Of a stretch of 64,000 bases of DNA, positions 1-9,751 are shown in pieces. This DNA comes from an uncultured Bacteroides sp. (GTDB taxonomy: Bacteria > Bacillota > Clostridia > Lachnospirales > Lachnospiraceae), in assembly GCA_945913015.1 (NCBI GenBank), contig CAMECH010000001.1, positions 1-64,000 on the forward strand, in the 5' to 3' direction. Numbering within the stretch: the stretch's first letter is position 1; each line of letters opens with the position of its first letter. Under the pieces are notes generated by a model. It was not told where the DNA came from and did not search any database. It saw nothing but the letters and a program-made list of their open reading frames with translations. A program made the translations under genes and the position numbers.

Positions 1-154
1 GAAATTCTTGTTGAATTTTCAGGGTTGTCTTACTGTTCAGTTATCAATGTTCTGTTGCCTGCCACACCAGCAATTATCTGCCTTAAAGGCTTTTCACATC
101 TGTTCTCTCGTGCGACAGCTATATTAGAATAGCACCAAAAATTTATTGTGTCAA
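1..154 (-). promoter_or_regulatory. Strong sigma-A-like promoter and leader reading out of the left edge, possibly an rRNA operon leader
   Basis: Minus strand: TTGACA (149-154), 17-nt spacer, TATTCT (126-131), followed by a non-coding leader containing AACATTGATAACTGAACAGTAAGACAACCCTGAAAATTC, similar in style to Firmicute rrn leaders/spacers. The rRNA itself is not in the window. Confidence 0.4.
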
Positions 155-369
155 CAAGTTTTTTGATTTTTTTTGTAAATTTTTTAAAATCTGTTTTTGA
201 CCACAAAATGTTGTGTTTTTTCTAAGGTTATCCACAATTTTCTCCGTAATTTTACACTGCTCAAATTCTTAACGCCTTACATTCTTATATATATTTTCAC
301 CCCAGGCATATTTTCAATAGGGACACATTTTCACTCTCGCGCATATTCAATCAGTGCATATTTTAAGGG

Positions 370-1611
370 TCAGCTCAGCCGACCCTTAAAATCTTCATAT
401 CCGAATTCCTTAACAATGCGAATACCGCCCACCGAATCACAGGCAAGTATTGATGGCAGCCCGATGCCATTAAATGTATTGTTTTTCACCATGCTGTAAT
501 GTGCCATATCCGTGAATACAAGCTTATCTCCCGGCTTTAACGGTTCATCAAAAGAATAATCCCCTATTATATCTCCTGCAAGACAGGTATTTCCGCCAAA
601 CCTGTAATTGCATTTTTTCTCTCCCGGAAGCCCTGAGCCTAATATAAACGGACGATATGGCATTTCCAGCACATCCGGCATGTGACACGCCGCCGATGCA
701 TCAAGTATTACCGGAGTCATCGCAACAACAGAGCCGTTGTCACATTTATATTCAAAATGCTTTCTTTGCACATCCATGACCGATGCCACCAGATATCCCG
801 TATTAAGCGCCACAGCTTCTCCCGGCTCAAGATATACGGTTACGCCGTATTCCTCTTTGACACGCTTTATACATCCGATAAGCTTCTTTATATCATAGTC
901 AGGTCTTGTTATATGATGTCCTCCGCCAAAATTCACCCATTGCATTCCTCTGATATATTTGCCAAACTTCTGCAGAAAATGCTCAAGCACTCTCTCAAGG
1001 GTATCCGAATTCTGCTCACACAATGCATGAAAATGCAACCCGGATATTCCGTCAAGCGCATCAGGATTTTCTTTCAGTGCATTTTCAAATTCCTCAATTG
1101 TTGCTCCCAGACGCGAGCCGGCACAACACGGATTATAAATTTCATGCTCCACCTCGGCATAACCGGGATTTACGCGTATTCCGCACGAATGAACTCCCGG
1201 ACGCAAAGCCTTATTTGCAATTCCTGACGGTATATTATCATTACTGTCGCACTCCAGTACCATCGGGCGGAACTTAAGCCACTGCTCAACCGAATTAAAA
1301 ACCACATGGTCACACAGCGATAAAATCTGCGGAAATTCTTCATCAGAATACGCAGGTGCAAAAATATGAGTTTCCCCGGGCATATTCTCCTTGCCAAGCC
1401 TTGCCTCAAAAAGAGAACTGGCTGTTGTTCCGCACAGATATTTTCCAATAAGCGGATACTCCGCAAACATAGAAAAACCTTTCTGTGCAAGAAGTATTCT
1501 GCATTCCGTCTCCTCCATAACAGAGTGAAGAAGTTTCAGATTATCCTCAAGAAGACGTTCATCAACAACATACGCTGGTGTTTTTATCGAATTAAAATCT
1601 ATTTCGTACAT
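370..1611 (-). CDS. nspC: Carboxynorspermidine/carboxyspermidine decarboxylase
   Basis: 413-aa ORF; PLP decarboxylase alanine-racemase-like fold motifs (TPAYVVDERLLEDNL, AQKGFSMFAEYPLIG, VNFGGGHHITRPDYD, EPGEAVALNTGYLVASV); adjacent to partner dehydrogenase. Confidence 0.92.
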   Translation of the reverse strand: MYEIDFNSIKTPAYVVDERLLEDNLKLLHSVMEETECRILLAQKGFSMFAEYPLIGKYLCGTTASSLFEARLGKENMPGETHIFAPAYSDEEFPQILSLCDHVVFNSVEQWLKFRPMVLECDSNDNIPSGIANKALRPGVHSCGIRVNPGYAEVEHEIYNPCCAGSRLGATIEEFENALKENPDALDGISGLHFHALCEQNSDTLERVLEHFLQKFGKYIRGMQWVNFGGGHHITRPDYDIKKLIGCIKRVKEEYGVTVYLEPGEAVALNTGYLVASVMDVQRKHFEYKCDNGSVVAMTPVILDASAACHMPDVLEMPYRPFILGSGLPGEKKCNYRFGGNTCLAGDIIGDYSFDEPLKPGDKLVFTDMAHYSMVKNNTFNGIGLPSILACDSVGGIRIVKEFGYEDFKGRLS

Positions 1612-1662
1612 ATTTTATCCATTTCAAAATATAAATTTTAAAGCATAAATGTGATTATACTT

Positions 1663-2880
1663 TTAGTCTACAAGTTCAGGGTCAAAATCCTCAATCCACG
1701 GAAGTCCCCACTTATTAAGTGCTTCCATGAAAGGATCCGGATCAAATTCCTCAATATTGTGTACTCCCGGCGTATTCCATTTACCTGTAACAAGCATCAT
1801 TGCACCAATCATTGCCGGAACACCCGTAGTATAAGAAATCGCCTGTGAGCCGACTTCCTTATAGCACTCCTGATGATCACAGACATTATAAAGATAATAC
1901 TTCTTATACTTTCCGTCTTTCTTTCCCTGGAAAATGCATCCGATATTTGTTTTTCCCTTTGTTCTCGGTCCCAATGATGCAGGGTCAGGAAGAACAGCCT
2001 TCAAAAACTGAAGCGGTATAATCTGCTTTCCTTCAAATTCAATAGGTTCAATTGAAGTCATTCCCACATTTTCAAGACATTTAAGGTGTGTGAGATAGCT
2101 CTGTCCAAATGTCATAAAGAAACGTATTCTTTTGATTCCCTTAATGTTAAGTCCAAGTGACTCAAGCTCCTCATGGTGAAGAAGGTACATATCCTTCTCG
2201 CCTACCTGATCAAAATTATATACACGCTTTATCTCCATAGGCTCGGTTTCAACCCATTTTCCATCCTCCCAGTAGCTTCCCTTTGCAGATACTTCACGGA
2301 TATTTATTTCAGGATTGAAATTTGTTGCAAACGGATAACCGTGGTCACCGCCATTGCAGTCCAGAATATCGATATAATTAATTTCGTCAAACTGATGCTT
2401 CATGGCATATGCAGAAAATACACCGGTTACGCCCGGATCAAAGCCTGACCCAAGCAATGCCGTAATTCCTGCTTTCTCGAATTTTTCGCGGTATGCCCAC
2501 TGCCACGAATACTCAAACTTTGCAGTATCCTCAGGTTCATAATTTGCAGTATCCATATAGTTAGTCTTAGTCTCAAGACATGCATCCATAATGGTGAGGT
2601 CCTGATACGGAAGCGCAAGATTCATTACTACATCCGGCTTATAGCTGTTAATAAGCTCAACAAGCTGAGGAACATTGCCTGCGTCAACCTGTGCTGTCGT
2701 TATTTTGGTATTATTTTTGCCGGTACCATACTGCTTTTCACACTGTTCCTTAATCGCATCACACTTTGATTTTGTTCTGCTCGCAATACAAATCTCGTTA
2801 AAAACCTCTGAATTCTGGCAGCATTTGTGAATAGCCACACTTGCAACTCCGCCTGCACCGATAATTAATGCTCTTCCCAT
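1663..2880 (-). CDS. Saccharopine dehydrogenase family protein, carboxynorspermidine/carboxyspermidine dehydrogenase
   Basis: 405 aa; N-terminal Rossmann GRALIIGAGGVASVAIHKC; genomic pairing with nspC. Confidence 0.92.
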   Translation of the reverse strand: MGRALIIGAGGVASVAIHKCCQNSEVFNEICIASRTKSKCDAIKEQCEKQYGTGKNNTKITTAQVDAGNVPQLVELINSYKPDVVMNLALPYQDLTIMDACLETKTNYMDTANYEPEDTAKFEYSWQWAYREKFEKAGITALLGSGFDPGVTGVFSAYAMKHQFDEINYIDILDCNGGDHGYPFATNFNPEINIREVSAKGSYWEDGKWVETEPMEIKRVYNFDQVGEKDMYLLHHEELESLGLNIKGIKRIRFFMTFGQSYLTHLKCLENVGMTSIEPIEFEGKQIIPLQFLKAVLPDPASLGPRTKGKTNIGCIFQGKKDGKYKKYYLYNVCDHQECYKEVGSQAISYTTGVPAMIGAMMLVTGKWNTPGVHNIEEFDPDPFMEALNKWGLPWIEDFDPELVD

Positions 2881-2933
2881 CTTTTCAATCTTTCCTCCTG
2901 TATTTTATTTACATATTCAATAATGTCAGCTTT

Positions 2934-3782
2934 CTATTCTACATCAAGCAGTTCTTTTACATAAGTAGGCAGATAAAAGCTTCCCTTATGCAAATCAGTA
3001 TTATAGTATCTCGTCTTAATATCGAGATTATTCCAGTCATCCTCTCTCAAATCATCAATAGGATCATATTTCTTTGATGCAAATCCGAAAAGCCAGTGTC
3101 CTGACGGATATGACGGAATATGGCACTGGTAAACCGTGCTGTAAGGGAACACAATCTTAATCTGCTTATGAGCCTTCTGCACCGTTCTGGAATGTTCACT
3201 GTAATACGGACTTTCGTGCTGATTGATAAGAATTCCGTCCTCATGAAGCGCTTTGTAGCAGTTGCCGTAAAACTCTCTTGTAAACAGCCCCTCTGCCGGT
3301 CCGTAAGGGTCAGCACAGTCAACTATAATAAGGTCATACTCATCTTTCATCATTCTCACAAACCTGAGACTTTCCTCAAAATGCATATGTACACGCGGGT
3401 CATCAAGTTTACATGAGGTTTCTTTAAAATGTTCAAGACACATTTCAGTAACCATCTTGTCGATTTCTACCATGTCAATGCGCTCAATCGTGTCGTATTT
3501 ACAGAGTTCGCGGATTGTTCCGCCGTCACCTGCACCGATTACAAGCACATCCTTTACATGCGGATGAACCGCCATAGGCACATGAGTAATCATCTCATGA
3601 TAAATAAACTCATCCTTCTGCGTAATCATAAGCTCCCCGTCGAGCACAAGCACCTTGCCGAATTCACTTGTTTCCAATATATCAATTCTCTGGAATTCAC
3701 TTTCACAGCTTGCAATCTGCTGCTCAACCTTCATGGAAAAACGCACATTTTTCGTGTGCTGGTCAGTATACCATAATTCCAA
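2934..3782 (-). CDS. speE: Polyamine aminopropyltransferase (spermidine synthase)
   Basis: 282 aa; MELWYTDQHTKNVRFSMKVE, VLVLDGELMITQKDEFIYHEMITHVPM, VLVIGAGDGGTIRELCKY. Confidence 0.95.
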   Translation of the reverse strand: MELWYTDQHTKNVRFSMKVEQQIASCESEFQRIDILETSEFGKVLVLDGELMITQKDEFIYHEMITHVPMAVHPHVKDVLVIGAGDGGTIRELCKYDTIERIDMVEIDKMVTEMCLEHFKETSCKLDDPRVHMHFEESLRFVRMMKDEYDLIIVDCADPYGPAEGLFTREFYGNCYKALHEDGILINQHESPYYSEHSRTVQKAHKQIKIVFPYSTVYQCHIPSYPSGHWLFGFASKKYDPIDDLREDDWNNLDIKTRYYNTDLHKGSFYLPTYVKELLDVE

Positions 3783-3838
3783 TTGATTTACCTGCCTTTC
3801 CTAAGTACGTCAATATTTATAATATTTTTAAATACTTA

Positions 3839-5338
3839 TCAATTCGTATCAACAACATTTATGTACTCAAGCTTCATATCCTGCGTACCTGTCATAAGGC
3901 AGCCCTTTTCCTTAGCGTATTCAATATAGTGTATAATCTCCGCAGTAATCATTTCTCCCGGGGCAAGAATCGGAATTCCCGGCGGATAGCACATTACAAA
4001 TTCACCGCAGATTTTTCCTTCCGTTTCAGTCAGTGGAAGTGAAATCTTATCGCTGAAAAATGCTTTATTAGGTCCCATTACAATCTTTGGATTAATGTAT
4101 TCATGGTCGAAAAGTCCTGCGATTTCTCCCTCATGAAGACGCTTAATCTCTGAAAGAGCCGATATAAGGCGCTCAATTTCAAGATTGCGGTCGCCTCCGG
4201 AGATTATGGCAAGTATATTGCCGATATCACCAAATTCAATCTGGATTCCGTAATCATCACGAAGCAGATCATATACTTCGATTCCGGCAAGCCCTATATC
4301 CCTTGTGTGAATGGAAAGCTTTGTGGAATCAAAGTCAAAAACAGTATCCCCGTTAATCAGCTCCCTGCCAAACGCATAGTATCCACCGAGCTTGTTAATC
4401 TCGTCCCTTGCATAATCCGCATACTCTATGGATTTATTAACAAGATATTTTCCGTTAAGGCTCATATTCTTCCTTGCAATGTCAAGCGATGACAGCAACA
4501 GATATGAACCGCTTGTTGTCTGCGTAAGATTTATAACCTGACGCACATAGTCCGCATTTACCGTGTTTTTTGTAAGAAGTATTGCGCTCTGTGTAAGCGA
4601 ACCTCCTGTCTTGTGCATGCTGACTGCCGCCATATCGGCGCCTGCCTCCATCGCAGAAACCGGAAGGTTATCACCGAAATAAAAATGTGTTCCGTGTGCT
4701 TCATCAGCAAGCACCAGCATACCATGTTCGTGCGCCAGCTTTACAATGCTTCTGATATCAGAACATATGCCGTAATATGTTGGATTATTTACAAGAATTG
4801 CCTTTGCATCAGGATTTTCAAGAATTGCCTTCTTAACATCCTCAACTGACATTCCGAGCGGAATTCCAAGTCTTTTATTTACGCCCGGATTTACATAAAC
4901 AGGCATTGCTCCATTGATTACGAGCGCATTTATTGCGCTTCTGTGCACATTGCGCGGCATGATGATTTTATCTCCATCCTCCGTACATGACATTATCATG
5001 GCCTGAACCGCCGCTGTTGCTCCGTTTACTATAAAAAACGCTTCATCCGCACCAAATGCCTGTGCCGCAAGAGCCTGTGCATCTTTAATCACAGAAGTCG
5101 GATGGCACAGATTGTCAAGAGGCTTCATCGAATTCATGTCAAGCCTCATCGTATCCTCTCCAAGAAACTTCCTGAGTTCCTTATTGCCTCGTCCGCCTTT
5201 ATGTCCCGGCACATCAAAATGTGCAAGTCTGTTAAGCCGCTGCTCCTCCAATGCCTTATGTATAGGTGTATCATACTGCGTCAGCGTTTTGCCGTTGTGG
5301 GCTACCACAGTTTCCATATCAATTTCAGTGTTTTCCAA
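3839..5338 (-). CDS. speA: Orn/Lys/Arg decarboxylase family (probable arginine decarboxylase)
   Basis: 499 aa; PLP site SMHKTGGSLTQSAILL, DVPGHKGG, FIVNGATAAVQAM; polyamine gene context. Confidence 0.88.
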   Translation of the reverse strand: MENTEIDMETVVAHNGKTLTQYDTPIHKALEEQRLNRLAHFDVPGHKGGRGNKELRKFLGEDTMRLDMNSMKPLDNLCHPTSVIKDAQALAAQAFGADEAFFIVNGATAAVQAMIMSCTEDGDKIIMPRNVHRSAINALVINGAMPVYVNPGVNKRLGIPLGMSVEDVKKAILENPDAKAILVNNPTYYGICSDIRSIVKLAHEHGMLVLADEAHGTHFYFGDNLPVSAMEAGADMAAVSMHKTGGSLTQSAILLTKNTVNADYVRQVINLTQTTSGSYLLLSSLDIARKNMSLNGKYLVNKSIEYADYARDEINKLGGYYAFGRELINGDTVFDFDSTKLSIHTRDIGLAGIEVYDLLRDDYGIQIEFGDIGNILAIISGGDRNLEIERLISALSEIKRLHEGEIAGLFDHEYINPKIVMGPNKAFFSDKISLPLTETEGKICGEFVMCYPPGIPILAPGEMITAEIIHYIEYAKEKGCLMTGTQDMKLEYINVVDTN

Positions 5339-5365
5339 TTTACGTTCCGTGCTCCTTCCTGTACA

Positions 5366-6154
5366 TTATCCGATTACAGATGAAAAAAGTATATTCATAA
5401 TAAGATTATTATCATAAAGCCATGATAAAAATGCATTGCCATTGACACAAGTCATAACTGCCTGCGCAAATTCCGTGTTATATAATACGGTTACTGCCAC
5501 AAAAAAAATCCATACTATCAAAATCGCTTTAACCAGTCCAAATAATACTCCCAGTCCTTTATTCAGCTCATTAATAACCGGAAGTCTGCTGATTCCGTTG
5601 ACAAGCTTAAGCACCAGATAAAGTATCGTATATACAACCAGAAAAACTATAATATAACAGCCTGCGCTGCAAATCATCCCTGTTACGCATACCGCCACAA
5701 AATTGGTAATAACATCTTCTACCTTTGCCGCTGTATTATTAATTCCAAGCGAAATCGAATCTCCAATGCTGATATCTTCTACCTTCTCCTGAATCGTCTG
5801 AGGAAGCGGAAGCTGTGACGCGACATTTTTCACAAACTCATCAAGATTTGCTCCCATCTGGTCTATTGTAAGATTCCCTGCATCCTCTATTCCCGACTCA
5901 GTTCCCGCTGATGCAATGGCGCCTTTTACCATCCCGCGCTCTTTCAGACTATTATATGTATTCTCACGGATTGTATCATAAATCGGCGTGTTGTCCATAA
6001 CATATCTGCTTAGCTGTGGTGCCGCGACCGATGTGATGCATATGCCGGCAATCAACGCAACAAATGACATGACCATACGAATCATGCCCTTCTTCCAGCC
6101 GATGTACATGTATAAAACAAACAACGCAATCACAAGAAAAAATAACCAGTTCAT
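5366..6154 (-). CDS. CvpA family membrane protein
   Basis: 262 aa, multiple TM segments, N-terminal LFLVIALFVLYMYIGWKKGMIRMVMSFVALIAG typical of CvpA. Confidence 0.75.
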   Translation of the reverse strand: MNWLFFLVIALFVLYMYIGWKKGMIRMVMSFVALIAGICITSVAAPQLSRYVMDNTPIYDTIRENTYNSLKERGMVKGAIASAGTESGIEDAGNLTIDQMGANLDEFVKNVASQLPLPQTIQEKVEDISIGDSISLGINNTAAKVEDVITNFVAVCVTGMICSAGCYIIVFLVVYTILYLVLKLVNGISRLPVINELNKGLGVLFGLVKAILIVWIFFVAVTVLYNTEFAQAVMTCVNGNAFLSWLYDNNLIMNILFSSVIG

Positions 6155-6166
6155 ATCGTACCTCTC

Positions 6167-7474
6167 TTATTTTAATCTTATTTCCTGAACATAAGTCGAG
6201 TTAACCAGTAGATAACTGCCTCTTGCCCCAAGTGAAAGAACATTTTCAATCGGCAGGTCAAACTCAAGATTTGCAAGTGTCTTGCCCCTCATATTCATTA
6301 ATGTAAATATTTTATCATTATACAGAAGTATACTGTCGCCATCAAACTTTATAGTATCATATGAAGTATTAAATGTTGTCTCGCAAACCTTATTGCCCGA
6401 ATTTTCGTATACGACCAGCTTAAAATTGTCTCCCGACTCCTTATTTTCCATAAGGATTCCTATATATTTGTCACTCGTAAATACACGTTCAATATTGCTG
6501 TCAAATTTTATTTCTTTGCTAAGGTTTGGAAATTCCTTTATCTTGTAAATGCTTAAGATATCCTCACCTACTGCGACTGCACAGGTGTTGTTCATAAACT
6601 CAACCTCCGGCACAATCGTATTTTCATAGTGATTAAATCCACCTACAACACGTTCCGTCTCATTCTGACCGACGTCTGAAAAATTGTAAAACACAACATT
6701 TGTCTTAATCGACTCACCGCTCACATATACATATGACGCAATGAGCTTCGTCATATCATCAGAAATGCTTATGTCCAGCGGATATCCGTCACCGGCCAGC
6801 GTAGTTTTTACACTGTATATTTTGCTTCCTGACGCCTCATACATATTGATATAATTGGCAGTTGAATCTTCAAGCACCGCTGCCACGACACCGCCGCTTC
6901 CTACCTCAATCTGTGATATGGACAATGACGTATCTATTGAGCCTAACATTCCTTTTGTGTTGAATACATAAATTGTGCTTCCGTTAATATCACCTACGGC
7001 AAGACAGTCTTTGCATATTACAAGCTGCGGCGATTTCATCTGATAAGTCTGATTCCATACAGCCGTACCCTTTTTATTAAAATACACAACACCGTCGTTG
7101 CTGCATCGCACATACCCGTCACCGAACTCAAAATACCGGGCATTCGTAACCTCATCCCTTGTCACCGAACTCATTATCGTATATGACGAGTATGAATGAT
7201 TGTCAATATTAAACACAATGTATATTACAGCCGCAGCCGCAAGTATAATTCCAAGAACGGAAAATATCACAACCCTGATTCTGTGTCTTCTGAGGCGTGT
7301 CCTGTACTCGTCATCACTTTCTTCCTCAGCCTCATCCCCGTCATCATAAGCTTCGTCTTCAAAGTATTCATCTTCTTTTGACGGCGGCAGCGGCTGCACG
7401 TTAAATCTTGACTTTCCGGACACAACATTGCTTTTCTGTTCTTTTAGTTTTTTATATTCTCTAATGTCAGCCAT
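6167..7474 (-). CDS. DUF5711-type membrane-anchored protein
   Basis: 435 aa; acidic cytoplasmic N-terminus, single TM, beta-propeller-like extracellular region. Confidence 0.65.
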   Translation of the reverse strand: MADIREYKKLKEQKSNVVSGKSRFNVQPLPPSKEDEYFEDEAYDDGDEAEEESDDEYRTRLRRHRIRVVIFSVLGIILAAAAVIYIVFNIDNHSYSSYTIMSSVTRDEVTNARYFEFGDGYVRCSNDGVVYFNKKGTAVWNQTYQMKSPQLVICKDCLAVGDINGSTIYVFNTKGMLGSIDTSLSISQIEVGSGGVVAAVLEDSTANYINMYEASGSKIYSVKTTLAGDGYPLDISISDDMTKLIASYVYVSGESIKTNVVFYNFSDVGQNETERVVGGFNHYENTIVPEVEFMNNTCAVAVGEDILSIYKIKEFPNLSKEIKFDSNIERVFTSDKYIGILMENKESGDNFKLVVYENSGNKVCETTFNTSYDTIKFDGDSILLYNDKIFTLMNMRGKTLANLEFDLPIENVLSLGARGSYLLVNSTYVQEIRLK

Positions 7475-7609
7475 ATGCTTCCCCTGTCAACAAAACATGA
7501 TTTAAATAATTATACAGCACAAGCACTCCTACGTCAATTTTTCCACGATGAAAATCTATTTAAAATATATCTGTAATTTATCTGTATTTTATCCGGATTC
7601 TCTGCTTTA

Positions 7610-8962
7610 TTACGGAAGTACAATCACCTGCCCTATAAATATTTTATCCGGATTATCAAGCTTGTTAATCTCCATTATGTCCTTATATTTAAGCGAATCG
7701 CCATATACATTTTTGCATATACTCATGAGCGTGTCCCCTTTTTCAACCACATATGTCCTTTTCGCTGCCGTTGCCGCAACCGTCTCTGCAGGTTTTGTCA
7801 GGGCGCTCTCCGTCGGGGTTACAGTTGCTGCAGGCTTCGTCTTTTCACTTTCATCTGTTCCGGCAGCCGTTGCTGCCGCAGGAGCCGCGGTCGGCGCCGT
7901 AGTTGCGGCTGGCGCTTCTGTTTCTTTCTGCGCTTCTGACGAAGCTACAGAAGTCGGATACACCTTGCCATCAATTTTGGTAACCGGCGTCTTTTCGCTG
8001 CCTGCAAAATTTTCCGAATCTACATTCATATTGGCAATTTCCCTTGCAATCTTATTCATTGAATCATCAAGCGTCTGCATTTTTTCGTAGCTGTTCATCA
8101 TATTTATTCCTATAACGGTCACAACCACAATCATAAAAGCACATATTCCGTACATTACAGAGATACTCTGGTGTTTTTCAGCCTCTTCTTTTTTCTCCTG
8201 TATTATTGTTCTGAAATTCTGAATAACTCTGTCATTTATATTATTGTCCACACTTCTTGGCGGTCTTGTTGCAAGCATATATTCCTGCATTGCCTCATTT
8301 CTTTCATAAAAACATATAAATCCGCCCTGCCTTGTGAGTTTTCCGTTTTCCACCATATAGAAAAATTCTTCGTGTGAATTAGGGTCTACCAGGAAAAATG
8401 TTTTTGTTGCCCCCGCAAAATTATCAAAATGCAGTTTCTGTACCCACGGCGCAAGCGTAGGATTCTCAGGGTCTGCAACTATTTTCCTTGAATCGGCACA
8501 CAAAAACCATCCGAGTATCTCCTGTCCTTTAAAATATTTTTCAACAGAATCATAAAGGTTTGTCCACACATCCTGCGAAAAACTTATCTCGTCCGATTTT
8601 GCGGCAGGAATTTCAGGCATGTCCTCATTTTCCTGCACATTTGCTCCCATGAAATCCTGATTTTCCTCCTGCGATATAAAACGCACTGCACTACGTATAA
8701 ATATGCATGTCTCCTGCGAAGACTTTTTCGTTTCTCCGAGCAGCAGTCCGTAAAAATTAATGTCTGTGCGCCCTGTACCATATCCCCCCATATCTCCTGC
8801 CATTGAGGTTATATATGTATACACATAATCTTCGATGTAAATTCTTCGTCCCTGCGGCGGTTCACCAATCTGCTTTACATTTTTGGGAAGCCTGATTCCG
8901 CTTCTTATTACCGACTGGTTTTCTTCGTTTTTTTCTTCATTTTCACATATGATTTCTATCAT
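7610..8962 (-). CDS. LysM domain protein with single TM helix
   Basis: C-terminal LysM RTYVVEKGDTLMSICKNVYGDSLKYKDIMEINKLDNPDKIFIGQVIVLP; Ala/Thr-rich linker. Start revised to MIEIICENEEK (RBS AAGGGGGATTTCATAATG) from the 9028 ORF start. Confidence 0.8.
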   Translation of the reverse strand: MIEIICENEEKNEENQSVIRSGIRLPKNVKQIGEPPQGRRIYIEDYVYTYITSMAGDMGGYGTGRTDINFYGLLLGETKKSSQETCIFIRSAVRFISQEENQDFMGANVQENEDMPEIPAAKSDEISFSQDVWTNLYDSVEKYFKGQEILGWFLCADSRKIVADPENPTLAPWVQKLHFDNFAGATKTFFLVDPNSHEEFFYMVENGKLTRQGGFICFYERNEAMQEYMLATRPPRSVDNNINDRVIQNFRTIIQEKKEEAEKHQSISVMYGICAFMIVVVTVIGINMMNSYEKMQTLDDSMNKIAREIANMNVDSENFAGSEKTPVTKIDGKVYPTSVASSEAQKETEAPAATTAPTAAPAAATAAGTDESEKTKPAATVTPTESALTKPAETVAATAAKRTYVVEKGDTLMSICKNVYGDSLKYKDIMEINKLDNPDKIFIGQVIVLP

Positions 8963-9163
8963 TATGAAATCCCCCTTAAATCCATGACTTTCATTATTTG
9001 CTATGGAAGATATTACCATTAATGTCATGAAAAATTTATCACTTTATGTCGCCTGTAACCTGTTATCAATCGCCTTTTTACGCCAAAAACAGAGCGCATA
9101 AATGTGCTCATCTTCGCATAATAATAAAGGTATAATATTTTTGGACAGGCAAGGGGATTTTCA

Positions 9164-9751
9164 ATGTTAATATATTATGATTCAAAAAAAGATATGACAC
9201 CTTTATTGATGGGACACGATATTACTAAAATGCTTAACGCCCAAAATCTGCATAACCGCCGCATAGTAATTCTGTGCATAGGCAGCGACCGCTCAACCGG
9301 TGACTGTCTTGGCCCGCTTATCGGTTATAAACTTTCCGGACCATTAAAGCTTCATCCTTATATCTCAGTATTCGGAACCTTACAGGCTCCTGTTCACGCC
9401 GTAAATCTTGTCAGCACGGTCAATTCAATATATGAGTCACTTGGTGACCCGTATATTATTGCAATTGATGCATCACTCGGCAGACACGACCATATCGGTT
9501 TTGTAACTCTCGGAACAGGCGGCCTCCGTCCCGGTCTCGGCGTAAAAAAAGAGCTGCCTGAGATCGGCGATATTCACATTACCGGAATAGTTAATGTTTC
9601 CGGCAATGCAGATACACGCCTCCTTCAGACAACCCGCCTTTCAACTATCATGACGCTTGCCGATGTCATCACGGATGGACTTATATACACATTTAATGAT
9701 ATGTATTCCTATCAGGACATCACATATCAAGCTTCATATCGCCGGGCTTAA
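9164..9751 (+). CDS. yyaC: Spore protease YyaC
   Basis: 195 aa; VILCIGSDRSTGDCLGPLIGYKL, IIAIDASLGR, GLRPGLGVKKELPEIGDIHITGIVNV. Confidence 0.88.
   Translation: MLIYYDSKKDMTPLLMGHDITKMLNAQNLHNRRIVILCIGSDRSTGDCLGPLIGYKLSGPLKLHPYISVFGTLQAPVHAVNLVSTVNSIYESLGDPYIIAIDASLGRHDHIGFVTLGTGGLRPGLGVKKELPEIGDIHITGIVNVSGNADTRLLQTTRLSTIMTLADVITDGLIYTFNDMYSYQDITYQASYRRA

Noticed and set aside
7548-8090. 180-aa Ala/Val-rich plus-strand ORF
   Set aside because: Antisense to the Ala/Thr-rich linker of the LysM protein.
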